Shown here piece by piece: positions 44,996 through 53,976 of a DNA stretch of 64,000 nt. Origin of the DNA: Candidatus Kapaibacterium sp. (lineage in GTDB: Bacteria; Bacteroidota; Ignavibacteria; Kapaibacteriales; UBA2268); NCBI GenBank assembly GCA_026418625.1, contig JAOABA010000049.1:1-64000 (forward strand). The letters run 5' to 3'. Position numbers and translations under genes: made by a program. Position 1 is the first letter of the stretch. Each line of letters begins with the position of its first letter. A model generated the notes under the pieces. It made no database searches. It saw only the letters and a program-made list of their open reading frames with translations, and had not been told where the DNA came from.

Positions 44996-47407
44996 ATGTC
45001 AAAACAAAAATACTCTTCTAATAAAAACAAACAGCAAACAAAAGCAAAAAAAGAAATTAAAATTTTAAAACCAAAAGATCTGCCCTTATGGATTGTAATT
45101 CCTTTTTTCATTTTAATAACAATCATCTTCTTTTGGGATCAGTTAATAGGAAATTCTTTCTTTTGGGAAGATTTTGTTGAGTATGTATTGCCTGTTCAAA
45201 CATTCGCTGCAAGAGAATTAGCGAAGGGTAGTTTACCTTTTTGGAATCCTTATTCCTTCGCTGGAATGCCATTCCTTGCCGATATGCAAGTAGGTTTCTT
45301 TTATCCTTTGAACAGATTAATTTCAATTTTTAATCCCGGTCCTGATTCATTACCAGTAGCTATTACTCAAATTGTAATTATTCTTCATTTTTTTATTTCT
45401 TTACTGAACTTTTATCTTTTAGCTCGTTATTTTAAAATTTCATCTATTGGTTCAATAATAGCTTCAATTTCATATTCTTTTTCCCTACAGATGGTTTGCC
45501 ACGTAATTCATCCTATGATTGTCTATCATTTATCTTGGCTTCCACTGATTCTTTTCTTTTTCATAAAGGCAATTCTTGAAAAGAAGTTTTATCATTCAAT
45601 TCTTTCGGGATTAATATTTGGTTTTGTTGCACTTTCAGGTCACCCACAAACTACTTTATATATAAGCTTATTATTATTAATTGTTTTCTTATGGTTTTTT
45701 ATAGGTTCTTTTTTTAGCAAAGACATACAAGCATTAACAAGCGAAGAAAATTTCAAATCAAAACCTCTTTTAATTTTCAAAACCTTAATTTTAGCTTTAA
45801 TTCCTATAATTGTTGCATTAGGAATTTTTGCAATACAATTTTTGCCTTCGAGAGAACTTGCCTCGCAATCTCAAAGAAGTGAAATCATTTACGAAATGGC
45901 AACAGAAGGTTCATTACAGTTTAAACATATATATGCATCAGTAATTCCAAAAGTTTTTGGATTTGTAGATGGGCAAACTGAAAAAAATCCATCTTATTAT
46001 CTCACTTGGGATGGCAAATTTCAACGACACTATTATTGGGAAACAACATTTTATTTTGGTTTAGTTGCACTTATATTGGGACTAATTGCAATATTTTCTA
46101 CATTTAGAAAAAATCTCACAAAACTTTTTATAGTCATAGCTTTGTTTGGATTTCTATATGCTTTGGGCAAGGGTGGAGTAATATTTGATAAATTTTATAA
46201 TTTCCCAATGTTCGGTAGCTTTAGAAATCCTGCAAGAATTATGTTTTTTACAATACTTGCATTTTCTCTTCTCGCAGGACTTGGTTTTGATGTATTATGG
46301 AATAAAATAAAAGATAAGAAGGTTATGATAGCTATATTATTATCATTAGCTATCCCTTTGATAATATCCATATTAGTTTCATCAGGGTCTCTTGCAAAAT
46401 CTCTTAATACTCCTGATAATTTTCAATCTCAATTAATTGAATTTGGAAATATTGCTTTGATTCTGATTTTAGCTTTATCCCTTTTTATTATTTTGATTAA
46501 TAGATCAATAATTTCAGCAACTGCGGGAGGAATAATTTTAGTTATAATAGTAGTTGTTGATTTATTTATTGCGGGTATAAGTTTTAATCAAAATCCACAA
46601 AATCCTAATGAAACGTATAAATTAAGCCCACAACTCAAATCATTGTTGGAACCCAAATTACCAAAAGAAATTTTCAGGGTAAACGCAAGGATTTATCAAC
46701 CTGTTAGTTTTATGCCATTTCAAAGGAATCAGGGTATGGTTGATAATATAATGCTCATAGAAGGTTATAATCCATTGGTTTTAAAAAGAGCCAAGCCTCC
46801 ATTGAATGATACTAAAACAATTTTTGATTTATATAATATAAAATATCAATTGAATGTTGATCTTGAAAAAGGTTCTTGGTCATTCATTGAAAGAGATGGT
46901 TACTTAAACAGAGCCTTTATTGTGAATTCTTATGAAGTGATTCCTGACTCACTTATTAAGGACAAAATGTCAAGAGAAAATTTTGATTTCAGGAACGAAG
47001 TTGTTTTAGAAGAAAAGCCAAATATCATTTTACAGGAAATCAAGGATACAATTCCTGATTTGATTGCTTGCGAGGTTTATCAAAGTAATTATTCAAGATA
47101 TTCTGTAAATGCTTCTCAACCTGCATTATTTGTTTTAAGCGAGATATTTTATCCCGGATGGAAAGTATATGTAAATTCAAAGCCAGAAAAAATTTATAGA
47201 GCTAATTATTGTTTTATGGCGGTCCCACTTAATCAAGGCAAAAGTAAAATTGAACTAAAATTCGAATCTGATAGCTTCAATACTGGCTTACTTATAACCC
47301 TAATTACTTTTTCACTATCAATTATAGGTATTTTAATTTCTTTTAGATATGAAAATAATTTAAACTTGCATTACTTTAAACATAAAAAAAGCGAAGACTT
47401 AAGCTAA
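44996..47407 (+). CDS. YfhO-family polytopic membrane protein
   Basis: The 803-residue protein has a lysine-rich cytoplasmic start (about 1-28), a dozen or so transmembrane helices and a large extracytoplasmic C-terminal domain before a final helix (about 765-785). Family features include SFFWEDFVEYVLPVQTF near the first loop, LPFWNPYSFAGMPFLADMQ, LSGHPQTTLY and GSFRNPARIMFF. YfhO proteins in Firmicutes help glycosylate lipoteichoic acid; here a GT-C-type sugar transfer to a surface polymer is inferred. AAAGGA precedes its ATG. The 3' end overlaps the convergent STAS gene by 9 bases. Confidence 0.88.
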   Translation: MSKQKYSSNKNKQQTKAKKEIKILKPKDLPLWIVIPFFILITIIFFWDQLIGNSFFWEDFVEYVLPVQTFAARELAKGSLPFWNPYSFAGMPFLADMQVGFFYPLNRLISIFNPGPDSLPVAITQIVIILHFFISLLNFYLLARYFKISSIGSIIASISYSFSLQMVCHVIHPMIVYHLSWLPLILFFFIKAILEKKFYHSILSGLIFGFVALSGHPQTTLYISLLLLIVFLWFFIGSFFSKDIQALTSEENFKSKPLLIFKTLILALIPIIVALGIFAIQFLPSRELASQSQRSEIIYEMATEGSLQFKHIYASVIPKVFGFVDGQTEKNPSYYLTWDGKFQRHYYWETTFYFGLVALILGLIAIFSTFRKNLTKLFIVIALFGFLYALGKGGVIFDKFYNFPMFGSFRNPARIMFFTILAFSLLAGLGFDVLWNKIKDKKVMIAILLSLAIPLIISILVSSGSLAKSLNTPDNFQSQLIEFGNIALILILALSLFIILINRSIISATAGGIILVIIVVVDLFIAGISFNQNPQNPNETYKLSPQLKSLLEPKLPKEIFRVNARIYQPVSFMPFQRNQGMVDNIMLIEGYNPLVLKRAKPPLNDTKTIFDLYNIKYQLNVDLEKGSWSFIERDGYLNRAFIVNSYEVIPDSLIKDKMSRENFDFRNEVVLEEKPNIILQEIKDTIPDLIACEVYQSNYSRYSVNASQPALFVLSEIFYPGWKVYVNSKPEKIYRANYCFMAVPLNQGKSKIELKFESDSFNTGLLITLITFSLSIIGILISFRYENNLNLHYFKHKKSEDLS

Positions 47408-47740
47408 TTGTTTTGCAGCTTCTTCAATGCTCGAGTATAAAGTAAAGATAAATGTCAGTTTTGTAATTGAAAATATATTTTTCATATAATCATTAACATT
47501 GCAAATAAGCAGTTTGCCGTTATTCCTATCAAACAAAGCGTTAGCAGACAAAAGAACACCTAAGGCAGTGGAATTTAAATATGACACTTCTTTTAAATTC
47601 AGGATAACTTTATTTTTTTCAGATTTCGCCAATTCTTTCAATTTTTCACGGAATAAATCTATATCCTCGACAGCAACGAAATCTCCAACCAAATTCATTA
47701 TTTGATAATTTTCTCTTTCTTCTATATTAAAACTTGGCAT
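47399..47740 (-). CDS. STAS-domain anti-sigma factor antagonist (SpoIIAA/RsbV type)
   Basis: The 113-residue protein is a single STAS domain: FREKLKELAKSEKNKVILNL, then VSYLNSTALGVLLSANALF, where S57 (or T58) sits at the site phosphorylated by anti-sigma kinases. It would bind and release an anti-sigma factor when dephosphorylated by a SpoIIE-type phosphatase, such as the one encoded at 470-1633. No anti-sigma kinase lies beside it. Its last 9 bases overlap the convergent YfhO gene. Confidence 0.92.
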   Translation of the reverse strand: MPSFNIEERENYQIMNLVGDFVAVEDIDLFREKLKELAKSEKNKVILNLKEVSYLNSTALGVLLSANALFDRNNGKLLICNVNDYMKNIFSITKLTFIFTLYSSIEEAAKQLA

Positions 47741-47796
47741 AGCAAAACCCCATTATAGAAAAATAAAATTGCAATATAAGAAAAAATATGAAAAAA

Positions 47797-48696
47797 TCAA
47801 TCATTATCAGGTAAGCTAACATCAAACTTTACAGAAACTGGACAATGATCTGATATTTTCTTTGTCTCTTGATCTGTTAATATACTTCTAAAGTCTAAAC
47901 TCTGAAGACTATTTTTTAAATACCTGTTATTGATAGATCTTGAAACTAAAATATGGTCTATAGAATATGCAGTTGGATATTTACAACTTTTAAGATTTTG
48001 AGTTAAAAAGACAAAGTTTGTGTCTTGAAGAAATACAGTAAATAAATTATCTTTCTTTCTGACCGGAGTATCGTTAAAATCGCCTAAAATAATTATATCT
48101 TGTTCCTTTGTATTTCGAAGAATAGAGTCAGCCCAATAGTGAGATTTTTCTATCTGTTTAGCTCTAAGTTCTTTTGATTTTTGAATCTTCTCCTTTGTAT
48201 CTTCGAATCTCGAAGTTGACTTATAATGAACCACCATCATCACGAAATCGAAATTTCCTGCTTTGCATTCAAATATTAAACCCGGTCTTGTTCTTCCTTC
48301 CTCAACTATGAGCGGGGAATATTCTTCTACAAATTTAACTTTGATATTTTTTTTGTAAAGCAATCCGAGGTTTTGTTGTCCACCTCTTTTTCCAACATAA
48401 TATTTGAATCCATCAAGATATTTTGTAAGTAATTTGAGTGCTTTGTCATTTTCGATTTCTTGAAGTGCAATTAAGTCTGCATTGGATTTTTTTATGATTT
48501 CAGCAATTAATTTGTAATCTTCAGGAACTCTGTCAATACGATCGTTAACCATATCACCCAACCACTCAACGTTGAAGGTTGCAACGGTTAAGTACTTAGG
48601 TGGTTTTTGGATATCACCCGGTAATTCATCGCTTTTACAAGCGATAAATAAAATAAAAAGAACAAATAAATATTTGGTTTTTAAAATTTTCGTCAA
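47797..48696 (-). CDS. Endonuclease/exonuclease/phosphatase-fold lipoprotein
   Basis: The 299-residue protein begins with a lipoprotein signal peptide (lipobox FIACKSD, Cys at about 20) followed by an EEP domain. Motifs are VATFNVEWLGD, LIALQEIENDKAL, LGDFNDTP and ISDHCPVSVKFD, which hold the catalytic Asn, Glu, Asp and His positions. It is probably outer-membrane- or periplasm-anchored and may degrade nucleic acid or act on phosphoesters. The start is TTG, formed in a 4-base TTGA overlap with the proline dehydrogenase stop, and no in-frame ATG precedes the signal peptide. Translational coupling is likely. Confidence 0.88.
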   Translation of the reverse strand: MTKILKTKYLFVLFILFIACKSDELPGDIQKPPKYLTVATFNVEWLGDMVNDRIDRVPEDYKLIAEIIKKSNADLIALQEIENDKALKLLTKYLDGFKYYVGKRGGQQNLGLLYKKNIKVKFVEEYSPLIVEEGRTRPGLIFECKAGNFDFVMMVVHYKSTSRFEDTKEKIQKSKELRAKQIEKSHYWADSILRNTKEQDIIILGDFNDTPVRKKDNLFTVFLQDTNFVFLTQNLKSCKYPTAYSIDHILVSRSINNRYLKNSLQSLDFRSILTDQETKKISDHCPVSVKFDVSLPDND

Positions 48697-49595
48697 TTTT
48701 TGAAAAAGATTGCTTTGAAAATGTAACCAGCAATATCTGGATTTTCTTTTAACCTTCTTGTAGAATAACCATACCAGTCTTTTCCAAAAGGAACATAAAT
48801 TCTAACATTATGACCCTTTCTTAGTAATTCATTTCTTTTCTCTTCCCTAACACCAAGAAGCATTTGAAATTCATACTCAGATTTCGAAATTGATTTTTGT
48901 TTAATTAAATTTTCGGCATCTTCAATTAGTGGCTCATCGTGAGTAGCTATTCCAACATACATACCATTGTCAATTATTAGTCTTAATAATTTTTTATAAT
49001 TATCTCTTATTTCTTCTCTTTCTTGATATGCAATTGTTGGGGATTCTTTATAAATACCCTTGCACAATCTGATTGAAGGTTTAAGGTGAATCAATGATTT
49101 GATATCATCTTCGCTTCTTCTCATATATGCTTGAATCACAATTCCAACATTACTTAATCCCTCTGCTCTTAATTTTCGATAAAGATCTAATGTGGAACTT
49201 GTATATGGAGAGTTCTCCATATCAAGACGGACAAAAATATTTAAATCATTAGCTTTTTGAACTATGTAGCTAATGTTTTCATAACCAAAATTTTCATCAA
49301 TACCCAATCCTAATGAAGTTGGTTTTATTGATAAATATGAATCAAGGCTAAATTCGTTAATGGCATCTAAAACTTTCGAGACCATTTCTTTTTCGTGTAA
49401 AGCTCTTTCTTTTGTCGTAACAAATTCTCCAAGAACGTCAATTGTGGTTTTTCCACCTAATTTCTGAAATTCCTGAGTTACTCGAACAGCATCACTTAAT
49501 TCATCACCAGCTATATATCTTTTGGCTACCTGATGAATAATACCCTTAGGTATCAATGGCATTGTCTTAATAATTAACTGATTCAACATTTTCAT
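48693..49595 (-). CDS. Proline dehydrogenase (FAD-dependent)
   Basis: The enzyme oxidises proline to pyrroline-5-carboxylate, passing electrons to quinone. The 300-residue monofunctional protein shows the PutA-type barrel motifs: VRLDMENSPYTSSTLDLYRKL, IVIQAYMRRSEDDI, RLCKGIYKE, GIATHDEPL, EFQMLLGVREE, VRIYVPFGKDWYGYSTRRLKENP. The RRLxENP end is the hallmark of monofunctional bacterial enzymes. A P5C dehydrogenase gene is not in the window. Its stop overlaps the nuclease-fold gene by 4 bases. Confidence 0.96.
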   Translation of the reverse strand: MKMLNQLIIKTMPLIPKGIIHQVAKRYIAGDELSDAVRVTQEFQKLGGKTTIDVLGEFVTTKERALHEKEMVSKVLDAINEFSLDSYLSIKPTSLGLGIDENFGYENISYIVQKANDLNIFVRLDMENSPYTSSTLDLYRKLRAEGLSNVGIVIQAYMRRSEDDIKSLIHLKPSIRLCKGIYKESPTIAYQEREEIRDNYKKLLRLIIDNGMYVGIATHDEPLIEDAENLIKQKSISKSEYEFQMLLGVREEKRNELLRKGHNVRIYVPFGKDWYGYSTRRLKENPDIAGYIFKAIFFKN

Positions 49596-49603
49596 ATAAA
49601 AAT

Positions 49604-52099
49604 CTAATTTGTTATACTTAGCATAAAAACTTTTTTTTCATTGTTAGATTTTAACAATATAAAATAAATACCTTGACTTATAACTAGTAAGTCAATCTCT
49701 GATTCATAAATTCCCGGATTTAGAGATTGAATTCGGATTAAATTGGTAATTTTATTACCTAATAAATCGTATAACTCAAGTTCAATGGGTGCAACATTTA
49801 TATTTGACTTATATTTTAGAATTAATTTATTAGTTATTTTTTCGTGAGCAATTTGAACCCAATCTAAAGACTTATTTTGATTTGATTTTTCATCAATGTC
49901 AGTCAAACAGGTATCAATTGTAAACACATAATCACTTGTATCGAGGTAGATAACAGAATCTGGTTTAGTATAGATTCTCATCAGAACTTGATTCGAAGGT
50001 TTCATTGGGACAGCCCAACTGTAAGTAGTTGTATTAGGCTTAAAAGAACCAAGGGTAACTCTTTGCCAGCTTAGACCATTGTTAATGCTATATTCTAAAA
50101 ATAAAGTGCTAACAAATTCTGAAAACCACTCAATTTCGTAAGTAGAATTTGCGCATAATATCTCACCACCATTGGGTTTGATTATTTTGGCTTTTTGCTG
50201 TCCAATTGCAAAAATCTGGCTCTGTGTAATCACAGATTCATCGGGCAAGCTTATTAATCTTATTAAACATTCATTGCTATTTATGGAGGGGATTGTCCAT
50301 TTGTAAGTAAAACCATTAACATTATCAATGACTTTATTCCAATTTCTACCCCCATCTGAAGAAAATTCTATTCTTACATTATCAACAAAGTAAGTGGTCC
50401 AACTCAGATTAATAGTTTCTCTATGCCCAAACTTTTGACCACCTAATTGGTTATCAAGATTTATTGCAGGTGCAACGATAGCGAAAGTTTTTAATGATCT
50501 ATCATTTATTGAGATGTTATCTGAATTTTCAATTAAAACCAAAACATTCCATACGGTAATATTAGGTAATTTCCAAATTATTTCATTATCAGAGGCATTT
50601 ACTCTATTTTTAAGCTCAATCCAAGTTATTCCACTATCGAGTGAGTATTTGATGTTTACGTTATTTACGTTTGAAACTCTCCATCTGATTTTTAGGTCAG
50701 TATTTGCTTTATAAATCTTTTCACCAAGAGGATCAACTAAAAAAATCTTTGGAGATTGGGATGTATAAGCACATTTAGCATTTTCGACTGCTTTTCTCAT
50801 AATTGTAATGCAACGAGGGTGAAAATTTAAATCAACACTTCTTGATGGATTGGTGAGATGACAATAACTCATTATAGTGCCAAGAATAGGTTTTGCTCTA
50901 CCGCTCTGAATACAGGCATCATAGATACCACCCGGATCAGTTCCAGTTATACAAGTATCAATCGGTGGAACAAAATAATCACAATTATGAGTATGGGGTG
51001 AGCTAAAATTATGTCCAATTTCGTGGGCAGCACAATTAACATCCCAAGTGTAGTTCATTGTTGGATACTTTCCATTACCTCTTATTCCAAATACTGAATA
51101 ACCCAGAGATTTGTTACATAGAGTTCCAAAATTCGGAGAACCACTATATGCAATTCCTGCAACAGTTGTATTAGCTGGTTGATTTGATAAATCAGCAAAC
51201 AGACAAGTGATAGCTCTATCCACGGATTTATTATACCAAAGATTTGGCATTAAAGATAATTTATCAAAAAGGTTTTCGGTTGCTCTGTAAGGATCTTTTG
51301 ATTCTTCTTGCCAGATTAAAACATAAGAAACCAAAAGATTTACGTTCAAGTTATCTTGATAGATTTTTGAAACCTGTGTCAAAACTGCTGCTATGTAGGC
51401 ACTAGCTTTTTGGAAATCGCTTCCCATCAGAGCGTAGAAATCATAAGTCCCTTCACAAGCTACTTTTATTTCCAACATATTTGTTGCAAGTAATTCATCA
51501 TATTTGTGATTTGATATATCATCAGCTTCATTTGTGGTTATTTTGCTGTTGTCAGTCAGGCAAACAAAATTCCGTTGCTGCTCTGATGAATTATGGGATA
51601 ACAAGATATATTCATTATCTTTAGAACCATCATTAATAGGTGCTATGGAATAAACGTAACCATCTTCATTTTTTATATAACTGAAGAGTTGTCCATTAGC
51701 GTAGTTAATAAATACATAAGAATTAGGTTGATTTTTAATTTTTCCTTGATAAGAATTAAGAGTTGGTGATGGCATTCTCTTTAAACCATCTTTAGTTCCT
51801 GCATACCATTCAGTTTTTTCGTTAAAAGCTGACTGAACAGGATTAACAATTATATCATCAAAATCTTTAGCAGATATAGGGAATGATTGGATTTCAATTT
51901 GAGTAAAATTTGAATTAAAAATTTCTTCGGCTTTATCATTTATTAATTGAAATTTCAATTCATTTGCGTAATTCAATTTTACATCTGATTTATCAATGAT
52001 TTTAATAAAATCATTGGCTTTGAAATGATAGTCAGTTGAAAATAATTTTAAATTAAACAGAAAAAAGAAAAGATATAGGACTAAATATTTATTTTTCAT
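49604..52099 (-). CDS. Secreted reprolysin-like zinc metalloprotease with T9SS sorting tail
   Basis: The 831-residue protein has a signal peptide (about 1-22), a pro-region and a metzincin protease domain with the full zinc motif HEIGHNFSSPH (H359, H363, H369; catalytic E360), followed by the M12B-like Cys-rich stretch and GTIMSYCH, the Met-turn. Three immunoglobulin-like repeats follow (about 455-725, each with the motif WxxxxxxNVxIxYSxDxGxxW), then a C-terminal T9SS type A sorting domain (ELYDLLGNKITNL, GIYFILLKSNNEKKVF). It is likely exported to the cell surface or medium to cut proteins. The start overlaps the tmk stop by 11 bases. Confidence 0.94.
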   Translation of the reverse strand: MKNKYLVLYLFFFLFNLKLFSTDYHFKANDFIKIIDKSDVKLNYANELKFQLINDKAEEIFNSNFTQIEIQSFPISAKDFDDIIVNPVQSAFNEKTEWYAGTKDGLKRMPSPTLNSYQGKIKNQPNSYVFINYANGQLFSYIKNEDGYVYSIAPINDGSKDNEYILLSHNSSEQQRNFVCLTDNSKITTNEADDISNHKYDELLATNMLEIKVACEGTYDFYALMGSDFQKASAYIAAVLTQVSKIYQDNLNVNLLVSYVLIWQEESKDPYRATENLFDKLSLMPNLWYNKSVDRAITCLFADLSNQPANTTVAGIAYSGSPNFGTLCNKSLGYSVFGIRGNGKYPTMNYTWDVNCAAHEIGHNFSSPHTHNCDYFVPPIDTCITGTDPGGIYDACIQSGRAKPILGTIMSYCHLTNPSRSVDLNFHPRCITIMRKAVENAKCAYTSQSPKIFLVDPLGEKIYKANTDLKIRWRVSNVNNVNIKYSLDSGITWIELKNRVNASDNEIIWKLPNITVWNVLVLIENSDNISINDRSLKTFAIVAPAINLDNQLGGQKFGHRETINLSWTTYFVDNVRIEFSSDGGRNWNKVIDNVNGFTYKWTIPSINSNECLIRLISLPDESVITQSQIFAIGQQKAKIIKPNGGEILCANSTYEIEWFSEFVSTLFLEYSINNGLSWQRVTLGSFKPNTTTYSWAVPMKPSNQVLMRIYTKPDSVIYLDTSDYVFTIDTCLTDIDEKSNQNKSLDWVQIAHEKITNKLILKYKSNINVAPIELELYDLLGNKITNLIRIQSLNPGIYESEIDLLVISQGIYFILLKSNNEKKVFMLSITN

Positions 52100-52724
52100 T
52101 GTTATTCGAAGATGTATTACTAAAAAATTTTTTATTAATATGAGCGATAATTTGATTATAAGTTTCTTCTATAGTTCCATTAGCATTAATGATTATAACT
52201 CTTTCGGGTTCTTCATCGGCAATTTTCTTATAACCCTCAACGACCTTTTCAAAAAAATTATTTCCTGATTTTTCAATATTATCAAGTATCCTATCTTTCG
52301 AACGAGAAAGAGCTTCTTCAATCTCTAAATCAAGATAAAAGGTTATATCTGGTTTTATACCTTTAGTTGCAAGATAATTGCATATTTTTATTAAATCGAT
52401 ATTGATACCTCTACCATAGCCTTGGTAAGCAGTAGTAGAATCAAAATATCTATCGCTGATAACCGCTGTGCCAGATTCTAATTCTTTTTGGATTACATTT
52501 TGTGTTAAATGGCTTCTTGCCGCTTCAAAAAGTAGTAGTTCTATCTCAGGGTTTAAATTGAAGTCTGAAGTTAGTAGAATTTCTCGTATTTTCTCCGAAA
52601 AGTCTGTGCCACCCGGTTCCCTCAAAATGAGAGTTTTATAACCTTTCTGATTAAGGAAATCTGATAGTAACTTAGTGTGAGTTGATTTCCCGCAGCCATC
52701 TATTCCTTCAAAAGTAATAAACAT
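52089..52724 (-). CDS. tmk: Thymidylate kinase
   Basis: Tmk phosphorylates dTMP to dTDP. The 211-residue protein has the P-loop FEGIDGCGKSTHTK, the LREPGGTDFSEKIREILL motif, the DRYFDSTTAYQGYGRGI motif and a LID region (DRILDNIEKSG). I place the start at the ATG at 52724 (MFITFEGIDG), the usual family start; the frame is open another 14 codons upstream. The TMPK fold motifs and length agree with the family. Confidence 0.95.
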   Translation of the reverse strand: MFITFEGIDGCGKSTHTKLLSDFLNQKGYKTLILREPGGTDFSEKIREILLTSDFNLNPEIELLLFEAARSHLTQNVIQKELESGTAVISDRYFDSTTAYQGYGRGINIDLIKICNYLATKGIKPDITFYLDLEIEEALSRSKDRILDNIEKSGNNFFEKVVEGYKKIADEEPERVIIINANGTIEETYNQIIAHINKKFFSNTSSNNNEK

Positions 52725-52811
52725 TTCTAAGCAACATAAAAAAACAAAATTAAGCAATATTTTCAAATATATGACACATTAGGAAAGAATAAGTTACAAA
52801 TTGTAATCAAA

Positions 52812-53516
52812 TCATCCTTCATTATCTATAACTACTACAAATTCACCTTTTAGATTTTCTTTTTTTGATAATTTTAGAATTAATTCATCTGGAAAACCAA
52901 TAATAAATTCCTCATAAATTTTAGTTAATTCTCTTGCAAGACAAATTTTTCTTTTATTTTCGAAAATATTACTCAATTCATTTAATAACTTAATTATTCT
53001 ATTCGGTGATTCAAGAATAACTATAACACTTGTTTCATTTATCAGATTGCTTAAAAAGGTTTGTCTTCCTTTTTTATGAGGAGGAAAACCAACAAATTTA
53101 AACTTATTTATTGAAAAGCCAGAACCAACTAAAGCAGGAATGATAGAAGTAGCACCCGGTAAGGGAATGATTTTAATATTATTCTCTCGAGCTTTGGAGA
53201 TTATTCTAAATCCGGGATCTGAAAGTCCGGGTGTTCCTGCGTCACTCGTTAGAGCCACTGAAAATCCATGACGGATTTGTTCTATTAAAAACTCAGACTT
53301 AATTAATTCATTTTGTTCATAATAACTCTCGAGACGTTTTGTCTGAATACCATAGTGCTTTAGAAGTTGCCCCATTCTTCTGGTATCTTCACAAGCGATG
53401 ATATCAACTTCTTTCAAAATTCTTAAAGACCTTAATGTAATATCCTCAAGATTCCCAATAGGAGTTGGAACAATATAGAGAGCAGCTTCGATAGCATTTT
53501 TGGATTCTTTACTCAT
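52812..53516 (-). CDS. rsmI: 16S rRNA 2'-O-methyltransferase RsmI
   Basis: RsmI methylates the 2'-O of C1402 in 16S rRNA. The 234-residue protein carries the family signature LYIVPTPIGNLEDITLRSLRI (quoted in part), ACEDTRRMGQLLKHYGI, LTSDAGTPGLSDPGFR, PLPGATSIIPALVGSG and FVGFPPHKKGRQ. The ATG at 53516 is preferred over one ten codons upstream because the frame upstream overlaps tadA more deeply; with this start the overlap with tadA is 8 bases. Confidence 0.96.
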   Translation of the reverse strand: MSKESKNAIEAALYIVPTPIGNLEDITLRSLRILKEVDIIACEDTRRMGQLLKHYGIQTKRLESYYEQNELIKSEFLIEQIRHGFSVALTSDAGTPGLSDPGFRIISKARENNIKIIPLPGATSIIPALVGSGFSINKFKFVGFPPHKKGRQTFLSNLINETSVIVILESPNRIIKLLNELSNIFENKRKICLARELTKIYEEFIIGFPDELILKLSKKENLKGEFVVVIDNEG

Positions 53517-53976
53517 TTTTATTTCTGATTTTTTTAAAGAAATCACTTATTAGTTCTGAACTTTCTTTTTGCATAATACCTGAAATAACCTCTACACGAT
53601 GATTTAAATCTTTGTTATTAACAATATTTAACACGCTTCCACAAGCACCAGCTTTAAGATCATAAGCTCCAAAAACCAATCTTTTAATCTTTGCTAAAAC
53701 AATTGCACCGGCACACATCGGACAAGGTTCTAATGTTGAATACAAAGTTGCTTCTGTTAAATATTTTTCACCAATAATTTTTATTGCTTTGTTTATTGCA
53801 AGAACTTCAGCGTGAGCATTTGAGTTTTTCCTCTTTTCAACCATATTATGTGATTTAGCAATTATTTTATCATCTATACAAATAATAGAACCTATAGGAA
53901 TATCATTATGATTTATGGATTTTTTTGCTTCTTCAAGAGCAAAAAGCATAAAATACCTATGAATATTTGTTAACAT
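53509..53976 (-). CDS. tadA: tRNA adenosine(34) deaminase TadA / nucleoside deaminase
   Basis: The 155-residue zinc deaminase shows H55-A-E57 (NAHAEVLAINKA) and PCPMC (C85, C88), the zinc and proton-shuttle set of the cytidine/deoxycytidylate deaminase fold, plus LEPCPMCAGAIVLAKI and AGACGSVLNI, typical of TadA. TadA converts A34 to inosine in tRNA-Arg(ACG). It starts directly after the aminotransferase stop (no gap) and overlaps rsmI, so the three genes are likely one transcript. Confidence 0.94.
   Translation of the reverse strand: MLTNIHRYFMLFALEEAKKSINHNDIPIGSIICIDDKIIAKSHNMVEKRKNSNAHAEVLAINKAIKIIGEKYLTEATLYSTLEPCPMCAGAIVLAKIKRLVFGAYDLKAGACGSVLNIVNNKDLNHRVEVISGIMQKESSELISDFFKKIRNKNE

Noticed and set aside
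44800-45126. 108-codon minus-strand frame spanning the end of the methyltransferase and the start of the YfhO gene
   Set aside because: It overlaps two confident genes on the other strand and has no conserved motifs.
52725-52766. 14-codon N-terminal extension of thymidylate kinase
   Set aside because: The enzyme family starts within a few residues of FITFEGIDGCGKS; the extension is hydrophobic and unconserved in character.
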